A stretch of 64,000 bases of DNA, taken from NCBI GenBank assembly GCA_025765615.1, contig JAIVFJ010000015.1:496001-560000 (forward strand), given 5' to 3'. Of this stretch, positions 54,223 through 64,000 are shown in pieces. Each line of letters begins with the position of its first letter. The first letter of the stretch is position 1. The notes under the pieces were generated by a model. The model saw only the letters and a list, made by a program, of their open reading frames with translations. It was not told the origin of the DNA and made no database searches. The stretch is from Zopfochytrium polystomum. Taxonomy: Eukaryota; Chytridiomycota; Chytridiomycetes; Chytridiales; Chytridiaceae. The translations under genes and the position numbers were made by a program.

Positions 54223-55272
54223 TTCGGCTTTTCCGAATGGTTGGCGGAATATGCTGTGTGGAGGGACGTCAAGTTCTGCAGGGCCTTTACTTGGTTCGAG
54301 CAGCTTGTTCTCTGGGCGAAAGGCATCTAAGTCAGTGGCTCTTTATTGCGAGCAAGTCCTTGGCTTTGGCAATGCTCAAACGCCAATTGCTATTATTCCT
54401 CTTCTTTTTTGACGATTTGTCTTCCCCGGTTTTTTCAGGATACACACACCGCTATTGCTTGGTTTCATTTTTTTTCTTCCAATGTTATGCGGACACGGTA
54501 TTATCTCTCTCCAATTTGAACGATGTCCGCTCGGTCCCTAGACCCTGCGTTTTAGTTGTTCCTCTTTTCCTAGCTGGTTCTTTCACTAATGGAAGCCGCT
54601 TGAGCATTCTTCGGCTCACGATTTGCACGGGTAGGAAAGAAATTTCCCAGCTTGCGCAAACGGGGCCTTCACCGTTTTCCCCTCCTGCTTCGTTTTGCTT
54701 CCTCTCCTCTGACTCCATTGCGAAGAGCATCCCTCTCTGCCTTTCTCCTCTTCTTTGTGTGCCTATCGCACAATTCCTTCCCCAATTGCTCCCTTTCCCC
54801 CCCCCAAAGAAACAAAAGCAAGAAACAAATCGCCATTTTCCCAACTAACGGCTTGCCCTTCCGTCTCAACGTTATAACCACGCGCGAGTTGCATTTCGAG
54901 TTTTACACCAGGGAGGGTTAACGTCCTCGTCGTTGCCGCCCTCTCCGCCTGCCCGCAGGAGCTCTTCGAAAGGGGAGACTCCTTGAGAATCAGCGAGAAA
55001 ACCCCCCCAGCCACGTCTTGACGTTAGTGCCAAGGCTAGCGGGTGATCCCAGCGACAGCACCCCAACCCTCTGCCGCACCCATTGCACGGGCTCTTGGAA
55101 CATGCCAATCCATTCCCGGTTTCCCGTTGGGCACCAGTTCCTCCACTGTTTAAAAAGAATTCCTAGTTCGAATAACTTGGGGTAGAAAAAAAAGAAATCC
55201 AATGGATGGCAGGGCCGACCCACACAAATAAGTACATCCCCCAAATTCGAATCTCTCCCTCCGCTGGGGATC
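54223..55272. other. intergenic region, no gene seen
   Basis: AT-richer with T runs (54400-54480). Frames are short and without protein character. It separates convergent genes. Confidence 0.5.
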
Positions 55273-57012
55273 TCACATCCCCAACCTATCGGGGCTTCTG
55301 CCGGCACCACCGGTACCGCCCGCACCAACGCCGCCATTGCTGCCCGTCTCGCTCTGCAGCATGCCAGACTTGAACGCCGACATACCCGTCGAGCGACCTG
55401 AATTCGAGTAGTACGCGACGATCTGGGTCACGTAGTGGCTGTCGGAGAGGAGGACCATGATCATCAGGTTCTGGGATTGGTAGACGAAGGGCCTGGTAGA
55501 GGGGGTGGATGGCGTCAAACGGCGGGGAAAAAAAACCTCGGCAAATAGCAGGTTGTTGTGCAAGTTACCAGGCTGTGTTTGTCGGTAGTGTGGGCGGTTT
55601 TGAAAGAAGCAAGAATAAGGTTCAGTAGGCAGGCAGTTGTTGCAAATCCAGATCCCAACAGGTGCCATCGCGTCACCCGTCGCACCCAAAGCACACCCGT
55701 GGAGGCCTATTACCTGTCCCGACAGGGTAAAAGTATTGACCTATATCAAGGTTCAGTGTCAGTGGCCGAATGCCGAGATGGGACAGTTCCAGCGAAGCGA
55801 AATTCACAAACCGAGCGTAACAAACTCCATTACCACAGCGGACGAGTAGCATACGCTCCTCAGTATCATTCTGACCACGTGCAATGCAGACACGGGTGTG
55901 TTGCTGACATCGCGGAGGGTGGTGATGATCTTGTACTGCGCCATGAAGAAAAACAGCGAATCGATGGTGGAAACGAAAACCATGATCACGATCGCGAGCC
56001 AGTAGAACTGCGGGGTGGCGGTCGCGAATTGGTTTGTCTGGCGGGGGAGAATGTGCGGGAACGAAAGGGAGGTTGGTTGAGAAAGTGGCAAGTGGCGAGC
56101 ATCCACATCATTTTTTCTCTTACCGTCCAGTTGTTGTACCAGAACCAGGTGCCTATTTCAAAAGTGTAGAGCCAAGTCAGCACAAGCCAGTCCAAGGGCC
56201 GCTCCGTGATGCTTACCAGTGCTGTTCATTCGCGTAGTGCCACCGGGAAAAATCAGACCATTCAAAATAAGCAAGCGTTTCAAAGCGCGTCAGTAAAAAA
56301 TGGAATCATACAAACGCACCTCTGCAGTCCGACTTGCACTGCAAGAATGATGCTCGGGACGATCCATATGCGTTTAGAAAAGGGGTACATGATGAGGAGG
56401 GTTCTGTAAGAGGTGTGGAACACAATCGAGAACCACTGGGCGGTTGTGTGTGGCGGTTGAGGACGGTTGAAAATTTGTAATCAGTCTCGGCGGAATCGTT
56501 TTTCAAGGGAACGGGAGTAAGTCACTTACGGCTATCAGGTCCGCAGCTTCATTTTTTTTTTCCCGGCAAAAGTATCGCGACGTTTGAGTCAGGGGTAAGC
56601 CCAACATGCCCAGCCGCAAAGAAACCAACAAGAAATTTCTCAATCTCTCCTCTCCCTGCGCTTCACTTCACTCACCCGTCAGCCAGGCCGTGAGGTAAAA
56701 GTACTTGTCAAAGTCCTGGTCTGCGGCGACGTTGCGTGCGATGACCGCGGAGCCGAGGGTGTAGACGAGGTGGCCGGTGGCGGAGAGGATCAGGGTCCAG
56801 AAGAGGACCGGGTTAGAGATTTTCGCAATTACCTCCCAGAAGGAGACCAGCTGTGAGAAAAATTTGGAAAGGGGGGGAGCAGGGTTAAAGGTGGATCAGT
56901 GGGGTGTCGGTCTCGTTGGGCCGGCGTTGCGGGGGGGACGTACGATGGTGATGAGCGAGACGGCCAGAGCGACCATGACGTTGCTGTTTGCGATGTACTG
57001 CGACGTGTCCAT
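55273..57012 (-). CDS. seven-helix membrane protein (receptor-like), tandem copy A
   Basis: Ten exons on the minus strand: 56944-57012, 56676-56850, 56531-56547, 56320-56435, 56217-56221, 56124-56152, 55812-56037, 55714-55740, 55569-55572, 55273-55492. The product is 295 residues. Seven hydrophobic segments are visible: around VMVALAVSLITI, PVLFWTLILSATGHLVYTL, YLTAWLTAADLIAWFSIVF, RIWIVPSIILAVQVGL, FYWLAIVIMVFVSTIDSLFF, MILRSVCYSSAVVMEFV and NLMIMVLLSDSHYVTQIVAY. A Gly/Ser-rich tail follows. The N-terminus is short (DTSQYIANSN) with no signal peptide, as in many seven-helix receptors. No named GPCR class was recognised. The 17-, 5- and 4-nt exons are supported by flanking AG/GT and by exact conservation of exon sizes in copy B. 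Confidence 0.85.
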
Positions 57013-58032
57013 GGTGGCACACTAGTGGTGGGCGGGTGGTGATGGTGGGGCTGTGAGGTGGTGGGAAGGTAGGGTAGGGTAGCTAGCGGTTGTGGCGGTG
57101 TTGGGGTGTTGGGTGGGGGCGACGGCGTCGAGCGCCGTTGAGCGGGTCGTGGTGGTGGTTTCGTTCTCGTCTCGGCCGGAAGCGGGTTTGGTTGGTGGGA
57201 GAGAGGTGCGTGTCTGTCTTCCCAGCTCGGCTGGCTCTCTGTCTGTCTGTCTGGCTGTCCTTGTCTCTGTCTGCCTGCCTGCTGGGCCTATTACACGTTA
57301 ATTGACACCAAATTGGAATTTTTCCCTATATTTTATTTTTTTAATTTTTTTTTGAATTGCAACTTCCATTCTTGGAGATGAATGTGGCATTTTTTTATTT
57401 AAATTGCAAAAAAGATCGGAGAACCAACCAAACACGAACAATAACAATCAATTAATGTTTTTGTCTCCATACTTTCCGTATTTGGCGGCCCCGACATGAA
57501 AGTGAACGACGCAACATGTTTCTCCAACAGGCCCCGTGCTGGAGGCGCAAGTTTGCAAACCCGGCACTAACGTTAGTTGTCGCACATTATTGTTATTGTG
57601 AACCACAGCAGTCTGGAAAAAGGCATTCGCGGCGGCGAATCCGGAGCAAATCCCCCGTCCCAAATAAAGCAGTGAACGATGCAACCAGACACCTCCTTTC
57701 AAATCAGTCACGTCTGTCGCTTGACCTAGTCTTTTTAACTAGACAAATAGGTTCTAATACGCGGGGCACCCCCCTCACCCTCCCTTGCTTGTTGCTCCTC
57801 CATTGATTGGCGGGATCGGAAAAAGAATAAAAAAAAATAAAATAAAAAACCGCCGATCCGCATGCTCCGTTGGTCTCTAGTTCAATTTGGCAATTTCCAG
57901 AAAACGTTAATTCCAAGTGGAGACAAAATCGAGGATATAGCCCCCTTTGTCTCAACTCCGCCGATTTCCCATTGGTCAGTGCGAAAGCAACATGTCGCCT
58001 CCACCAATGACGCTTCGCGCTCCCGCCATCCA
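57013..58032. other. region between tandem genes, no gene seen
   Basis: Contains GTCT/CTGT repeats (about 57210-57275), AT-rich DNA (57300-57450) and a minus-strand frame (57448-57711) that has some Cys but no ATG. It should include the copy A promoter and the copy B 3' flank. Confidence 0.45.
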
Positions 58033-60091
58033 TCACTTCCCCGTGCTCGCGCCGCCCGCTCCCATGCTTCCATCGCCGCCGGCACCGCCACCGCCGGTCG
58101 TCAACGACGCGCCGCCGACCGTGCCAGACTTGATCCCCGACAGGCCGCTCGTGCCCTTTCCCTTGCCGCTGCAGTAGTACGCGACGATCTGCGTCACGTA
58201 GTGGCTGTCGGAGAGGAGGACCATGATCATCAGGTTCTGGGCTTGGTAGACGAAGGACCTTTTTGGTGTGTTTTTGTTTATGGTCGGTGGTCAGTGGAGG
58301 AAGTGAGAAGGGGATGGATTTGGAGGAGTTGTTTGAGGTTGTTCGAATGGTGGAGAACAATTGTCCACTTACCAGGCTTTGTTGTTGTTTTTTCGACGAA
58401 TTGAATTGAATTGCGCCGACGGTATGTGAGAGAAGGGGTGAAGTGGTTTAGCCTGCAGTTCATCGCTATTCGTTGCAATGTCACGCTACGGGTGATTTGA
58501 GACCTCGTCCAAGTGACCCCCATACAAAGTCGATCACATCGCCCAGATCTCCCACCGCACTGATTCTCCCACATATTCATACCTGTTCCAACAGTGAAGA
58601 AATATTGACCTAATCAAACCCCGCAAAACGATCGATCTTAGAATGCGCGCAACGATCAACGGAGGGAGCGGGGGGTAAAAAGCAGAAGAAAAAACAACGC
58701 CCCAACCGAGCGAGATGAACTCCATGACAACCGCCGACGAGTAGCACAAGCTCCTGAGGATCATCTTGACGACGTGCCAGACGGACACGGGGGTGTTGCT
58801 GACCTCGCGGAGGGTGGAGATGATCTTGTACTGGGTGAGGAAGAAGAAGAACGAGTCGACGGTCGAGACAAAGACCATGATGACGATGGCCATCGCGTAG
58901 AATTGCGGCGTGGTCGTGGCGAATTGGTTTGTCTGGGAAGGCAGGAGGGAAGGAGAAAAGAGGGGTTTGGGGGGGATGGGGAAGAACGGGTAAACGGTGA
59001 GATCGGGGGCTAGAACTTTTGTGTGGCTTGCTTTCAATCTCACCGTCCAGTTGTTGTACCAGTACCAAGTGCCTTTGTCGAGAAGTTGCCGTGGTCAGGG
59101 GTTAGAACCATTACCCAGAAAAAAATGTCACGAATTAGTCCAGTCGATACTTACTAGTGCTGTTTTTACGGTGGTGCCGTACAAAATCAAATGACTTCAG
59201 CTTCGCCTGCTCCGACGATCTGGAAGAAAAACAAAAAACGAGACACACCTCTGAAGGACAATCTGTGCGACAAGAACGATGGACGGAACGATCCAGATTC
59301 GGTTTGACGAAGGGTACATGATCAAGAGCGTTCGGTACGAGGTGTGGAACACGAGGGAGAACCACTGGCATATCCCGGGGGGATGGGGGGTGGGGATTGG
59401 GGGGGCGGCGGTGTACGATTAGATCATGGCTCAGCAGTGACTTCCATCTCCCCGGGCAATGGGTACACGGAAGTGAGCAGTGGGCGCTTACAGCGATTAG
59501 ATCAGCGGCTTTGTTCAAGCGGCGTTCCAACGGCATTAAGAGAATTGGTGCAAGCAACGCATGAATCGAGAATGACAATTTTAGAAGAAAAAAACAGCCC
59601 CCAAAAAAAAGGAAAACCCTAATATCGCTCTCCATCCCCGGCCCCATCTCACTCACACGTCAAGCACGCCGTCAAGTAAAAGTACTTGTTGATGTCCTGG
59701 TCCGCCGCGAGGTTGCGCGCGATGATGGCGGAGCCAAAGGTGTAGGCAAAGTGGCCGAGGGCCGAGATGATGAGTGTCCAGAACAGGACGGGGTTGGTGA
59801 TTTTCGCAATGACCTCCCAGAAGGAGACGAGCTTTGGTTTTTTTTTCGGAGAGGAACGGAGGGGAGATCAGTTGGGGGTAGGGGGGGGGGGGGGGGAGGG
59901 GGGTTCGGAAGTCGAGTAGGAGGGTTGGGAGGGGGGGTTGGGAAGAAAGAGAGTTCTAAACTGTGAGTATGGCGGTGTTGGTGGGGCGAGTTAGGAGTGC
60001 TGGGTAGGCCGAAGCTGGGCAGACTCACGATAGTTATCAGTGAGACGCCCATGGCCACCATGACGTTACTGTTTGCAATGTACTCGTCCAT
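58033..60091 (-). CDS. seven-helix membrane protein (receptor-like), tandem copy B
   Basis: Ten exons: 60029-60091, 59657-59831, 59492-59508, 59249-59364, 59155-59159, 59044-59072, 58707-58932, 58583-58609, 58373-58376, 58033-58258. The product is 295 residues, the same as copy A. All internal exons have exactly the same lengths as in copy A (175, 17, 116, 5, 29, 226, 27 and 4 nt), while the introns differ in sequence and size. Protein identity is high in the helices (PQFYAMAIVIMVFVSTVDSF; NLMIMVLLSDSHYVTQIVAY) and low in the Gly-rich tail. Same orientation as copy A, 1.0 kb apart: a tandem duplication. Both look intact, so both may be used, perhaps for different ligands (inference). Confidence 0.87.
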
Positions 60092-60382
60092 GACGGCGAG
60101 TGGGTGGAGCGTGCGGGGTTGCTGGTGCTGCCGCTGATCGACGAGAAAAAAATAGGCTGGACAAACTTTATTGTGAATGAAAAAACGGAAAACTGGTGGG
60201 TTCGCTCGTAGATAGGTTAAACCACTGGTTCTGCCGCAGAAGTGGGTACTGAGAATTGTCGTCTTTTTCACAATTGGCTATAAAAAAAAAACCTGATGGG
60301 CTATCAAAACAACCGAGCAAGAAAGAATGTCGAACGCTATGCAGCGCACTTGTTCCGTCCTTGCGTGCTAGTGGGACGCTGG

Positions 60383-60434
60383 TGGACTCCTCACTGGTTG
60401 TCTTACTTTGGACTCCTCACTAATTATCTTGCTT
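60383..60434. repeat. 26-bp direct repeat, two copies
   Basis: TGGACTCCTCACT followed by a variable TT/TCTT/CTT end occurs twice back to back (60383-60408 and 60409-60434) with a few differences. It lies upstream of the seven-helix gene copy B. Confidence 0.8.
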
Positions 60435-61438
60435 TGTGGTCATCCCGACTGCCACACCAACCGGCGGCCGGGTACATATAAACTTCAACCTCCCCAGTCG
60501 GTTAAGTCGACAGGCCTTAGATCGCATGTCGACATGAGCTTGCTGAAGCGGTAGGAAGGTCCCTCCATCTCCTTCCTCACTTTGAATCTTGAAGCGCTGA
60601 AGTTTGTGGGATTTCGCACTCGTCGGCGTCTTCCTGTCCTCTTTGATCGTTTGCGGCTTTCACCTACGTGTGATCCTCTGTAAGTTCTTGTTTGGCGTCG
60701 TTGCAGATTATCTTTTTTGCGTTTCTGGATCCAATTCCTCTCTATGCACCCAATTTTCACGACACTCATCTGTCGCATAAGGAGTGTAAGAATTCTTGCC
60801 GGTTACCTTTGGCTCCGAGACCTTGTCGGCATCCCAATTTTGCGTGGGGACAGAGAAATTTACTTTTTATGCATCCTTTGTCTTTTTTTTCTCTGTTTGT
60901 TTTTCCACAAGCCTGGTCGAAAAAAAAGACGGTGCCACCCACAGTTTGGCTCTCTTGCTCCAGAAAACGCCAGCTGCCAAGAAAACGACTTTCCACATTG
61001 CAAGGGCTGTCAGAGAGCAGCTCGCCACATTGATCGATGGTGCGCCCTGAAAAACAGCAACACACCCAACTTCCATAATTCCATCAAATACGAAAATGGG
61101 GTGTGTTGCATTTGTTGCACACGCTTCATTCCCTAGTTTGCAAGTTTTTTGTGCAAATTTTCCCCTTTTTTCAAAAGGCAAACTGTGAGCCGAGCGCTGT
61201 TGGCCATTGCAGGTATTGCAGGTGGGTCTCCACTCATTGGGTGCAAACTACTGCAGTCCTTTGAACCTTCTCAAATATGTCAGTTCATGTTGGCATTCTG
61301 TGACTTTGGTGGAGTTTGCTCAAACAAGTGCAGGGCAGGGCCATTACAGGAAACTGAGATGATAGGCAGATGCTTTATTCCACGCTGCCCCAGCAAGTGT
61401 CCAGCATGCATGAGACTGCATCCTGCAGCTGCTGCTGC
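60435..61438. other. region without a supported gene
   Basis: A plus-strand frame at 60717-61136 has hydrophobic segments and a Cys-rich end (HCKGCQRAARHIDRWC) but no ATG and no C/G bias. The composition changes across this stretch: CpG becomes rare from about 61140 on. Confidence 0.35.
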
Positions 61439-61509
61439 TCCCAGTCCGGAAATTGAACCTGGGTCTACCCTGTTTCAGGGGGTGATACTAGCCCCTATAC
61501 TAACTGGGA
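61439..61509 (-). tRNA. tRNA-Asp-like sequence, probably a pseudogene or tRNA-derived element
   Basis: The minus strand has a perfect acceptor pair (TCCCAGT with ACTGGGA), a tRNA-Asp-like D arm (TTAGTATAGGGGCTAGTATC) and a T loop TTCAATT. However, the T stem and anticodon stem each carry a mismatch, and the anticodon loop CTGAAAC would read GAA, not GTC. It therefore looks like a decayed tRNA-Asp or the head of a SINE. An AATAAA string lies downstream on the same strand. Confidence 0.5.
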
Positions 61510-61979
61510 CAGGTCAGACTGACCCTGGAGATGTTAGGCAAAACTGACTGGTTAGCAGCAAGCGGCACCAGACAGACCTGAACCTATTGTGACTGTCAGT
61601 TATTGTTCCACACGATGCCCATGGGGAGAGCAAGCCACTGCCAATGCAGACCTGGGTGCTGGCTTGCACTGTTGACAAATACTCCGAGTTATAAGTGGAA
61701 CGGAAACCAAGTGTAAACAGTTTTCTTCCTCCTCCGCTCAAGCAGATAATATAGGAGAGGTTTTTACCATGTGCCAGTCACACCCCCCTAGCGACTATTA
61801 CAGCATGTATATCATCATTATGTATCAATTATTCATAACAGAGTTTTTTTTCTCTTTCTTTCCAAGTTGCGGACCACAAACACACATCTCCACTTTATTC
61901 ACTCCTTCCACTCCCTCACTCAGAGTAGACTGTTTACAGGAGAGACTGTCCTCATCTTGTGTGTGTCATGACTCTTCAA

Positions 61980-62760
61980 CTGAACGCAGAGTTGCAGAAT
62001 TGCAGAGTTGCAGACTAGCGCAGTGGCTGAGTTGCGGCAGAGTAGCAGAGTGGCAGAGCAGAGCAAAGAGTTCAGGGAGTGCACTCCAGGGGACCATGAC
62101 TACGCTACTCTCAGACTTTCAGACTCTCAGACTCTGCAACTTGGCAACTCAACCCCACTGGCAACTCTGCAAATCTGCAGCCAGGCAACTCCACGGCTTT
62201 GCGACACACCAATTTTGCCACAACTTGGCAACTCTGTTGTGGAAGCGCCAGCTGCTTCCTTTGTTGCAGCACACACCTTACAAGCGCGTTTTGCTTGGGT
62301 TTTTCTTTTGCTTTTGGGCTTTGAGCGGTGGATGGAGGCTTGTGTTGAATGGAGACCAATTCCGCTTCACCCACCAGTTCCACGCACAGATTGTCCTGGA
62401 GTACCCCGCCCTTTATCCGCCAGGATTAGGCAGTCTCACCAGGCTTCCACACTGTGACTCTGTAGCCCTGTTACTCTACGCTTCTGTTACTCTGCAGCTC
62501 TGCAACTCCCTGTCTCCACAACTCTGTGACTCTGCAACTCTGCAAATTCACTCTGCACTGCTAATCTGCAACTCTGATTTTCTTTGCTACTCTGCAACTC
62601 CACTGCTCTGCTGCAACTCTGCAACCCCCTGACTCTGGGACTCTGCCTCTCTGCTGCTACCCACTTGGCCACAACTTGGCAGCTCTGCTACTCTGCCGCA
62701 ACTCTGCAACCCTGCAGCTCTGCAGCTCCACTCTGCTTGTCAGCTTCTCTGTTACAACTC
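61980..62760. repeat. degenerate CTGCAACTCT-type repeat tract, both orientations
   Basis: Variants of GCAACTCT/CTCTGCAACT recur dozens of times. In the first ~90 nt they are in the reverse orientation (AGAGTTGCAG); from about 62100 onwards they are forward. Unique sequence (about 62240-62440) interrupts the forward part. There is no coding value. Confidence 0.8.
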
Positions 62761-64000
62761 CACGATTGCGAGCACTGTTTGTGCAACCAGCACACAACTG
62801 TGGCTCTGCAGGTTCATTTTAGGACAAGACTGCGTCAGAAAAGTGGCATGATAATCAGCCGCCTGCAAGGAACATGGCGGTTCATGAGGAGGAAAGCTTC
62901 TTAACCACAATCGCTTTTCACTCAAATATGTCTCACACAGAGGCACCCATCAGGCAAACAAGGCGTCTCAGCAAACGTTTGAATGCGACAGCCAAAAAGT
63001 CCTTCCTCTAGCTAGAAGAACAACTTGCTACAGGTGAAGTGAGATGGTGGGAGACTACCAGAAAGGGTTAGATTTTCTGCAAAGGCGGGATAAAGGACAG
63101 ACCTCTTAGAGCATGGTACAATTTTCTGCCAACAACAGCCATACACGGTGGTGGAATGGTGTACAACAAACCATTGGCAGATTACTTCATATTCAACCAA
63201 GGCCGCACCCGGAATCGAACCGGGGTCCCCAGAATCAGAATCTGATGTGACAACCCCTACACTATTCAGCCAGATAACAACTAGCGCAATAGGCTTGTAT
63301 ATGAAAATGGCAGTTTGCCTTTCGCCAGAGACTGGTGCACTGTTAGTGGTTTGGCTCACCTGAGGCAAGGCCACAGCAACTTGGGGTCCAATTTGAGCAA
63401 AGTTGACCAGATTTTCTTGCACGGAATCAATCAAACGTTGGAGCCAAAAGCTATCTGCAATCTGGTCTGGGATGGAAGGAAGTTTGGTGCTTTGCGTTCT
63501 TTGCACTCTGTGCAGCAATTCTCCTTTGGTTGGCACTTGACCTGCAGCTTTGTTGTTTGCTAGGGTTGACAAGAGTGGTGGTTTGTTTTTAGTTTTATTT
63601 TATGTTTCCCACACTACTTGTCTCCCACAAGTCATGTGACTGCCACAGGATCTCCTGTCACAGACGTAGGTGGTTACGCTACCAAATGTATTGGGTCCCA
63701 GGGTGTCCCCTGGTGTCCAAAGCAGTAAGCCTGCATCCCTAGCTGGCCCAGTAACACCCTGACCAAATTGCTTTACCTCAGTTAACAGCTCCAGTGCCGT
63801 CACTGTACACCAACACTTTTTTGCTGTGGTCATGTGCTGGGGCTCTGTGGTGGCCACTGAGACCCCAATGCCTTCATTGCTTGCCAACCCTGCACCAACA
63901 CACGCAGCAGCTACCTCGCAATCACCTCCACCTCCAGTGCTCTGCAAGGATCCTGCCTACCCCAATGTTGTTGTCCTTTCTGTTGCCACTGAGGGTCCAA
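62761..64000. other. CpG-poor tail of the window, no supported gene
   Basis: Apart from the tRNA at 63200-63271, nothing coding is supported. A minus-strand frame (63600-63947) is open but Cys/Thr/Val-rich without an obvious start. The paucity of CpG and dispersed-repeat look suggest a transposon-derived or methylated compartment. Confidence 0.45.
63200..63271 (-). tRNA. trnQ(cug): tRNA-Gln, anticodon CUG (possibly degenerate)
   Basis: The minus strand folds well: T arm CCCGG-TTCGATT-CCGGG, anticodon stem TCAGA/TCTGG with loop TTCTGAT (anticodon CTG), and D arm GTG/CAC. The acceptor stem (GGCTGAA with TGCGGCC) has one A-G mismatch and one G-T pair. It is embedded in CpG-poor repeat DNA, so it may be a recently dispersed copy. 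Confidence 0.7.

Noticed and set aside
57448..57711. Minus-strand frame of 87 codons with several Cys
   Set aside because: No ATG, AT-rich ends and no match to neighbouring families.
60717..61136. Possible DHHC-type Cys-rich region (HCKGCQRAARHIDRWC)
   Set aside because: The DHHC motif itself is absent, there is no ATG, and codon composition does not match the confident genes.
1..64000. Programmed +1 ribosomal frameshifting as a general explanation
   Set aside because: The sites share no slippery sequence and several are homopolymers or go in the opposite direction; assembly error is simpler.
1..64000. CRISPR arrays or prokaryotic operons
   Set aside because: The regular repeats found are microsatellites or coding repeats; genes have spliceosomal introns and no Shine-Dalgarno spacing.

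Overview
The window reads as nuclear DNA of an early-diverging fungus, most likely a chytrid. The evidence is short GT-AG introns with CTAAT/CTAAC branch sites, strong C/G preference at third codon positions, a Spo11 meiotic recombinase, a fungal-type GH28 polygalacturonase, and an animal-like Na+/K+-type P-ATPase, which early-diverging fungi keep and most Dikarya lack. No bacterial operons, CRISPR arrays or viral genes were seen. The species assignment is inference.

Layout. 0-12 kb: the edge of a secreted kinase-like gene, a long acidic protein with seven copies of an unrecognised WP-containing domain (minus strand), and a large Ser/Pro-rich scaffold-like protein (minus). 12-23 kb: a one-helix membrane protein, a 17-exon P-type ATPase, an 8-exon Spo11 and an SCP2 sterol-carrier protein, all on the plus strand. 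23-29 kb: a Cys-rich surface protein, small unknowns, a propeller-like protein and an ankyrin-repeat protein with two nearby relics. 29-33 kb: a secreted polygalacturonase and a tiny secreted peptide precursor, both minus with TATA boxes. 34-43 kb: a second Cys-rich surface protein, two paralogous Cys/His zinc-finger-like proteins, an FkbM-type methyltransferase and a secreted protein with a dibasic site. 43-50 kb: a Gly-rich repeat protein, a complete secreted kinase-like gene, a Rab pseudogene, tRNA-Gly and a divergent Rab-like GTPase. 50-54 kb: two tandem His/Asp-rich membrane proteins and a low-complexity secreted-type gene. 55-60 kb: two tandem seven-helix membrane proteins with identical exon structures that include 4-nt and 5-nt microexons. 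61-64 kb: a CpG-poor, repeat-rich tract with tRNA-related sequences and no convincing gene.

Themes. Local duplication is pervasive: seven-helix pair, four-helix pair, zinc-finger pair, Rab plus pseudogene, ankyrin gene plus fragments, and three kinase-like copies. Many products look secreted or membrane-bound, as expected for a fungus that interacts with its surroundings through an exposed surface. Several genes need a one-base frame correction, often in a homopolymer, so some apparent breaks may be assembly errors. Gene models were built by eye from splice signals and protein similarity; intron ends are predictions.
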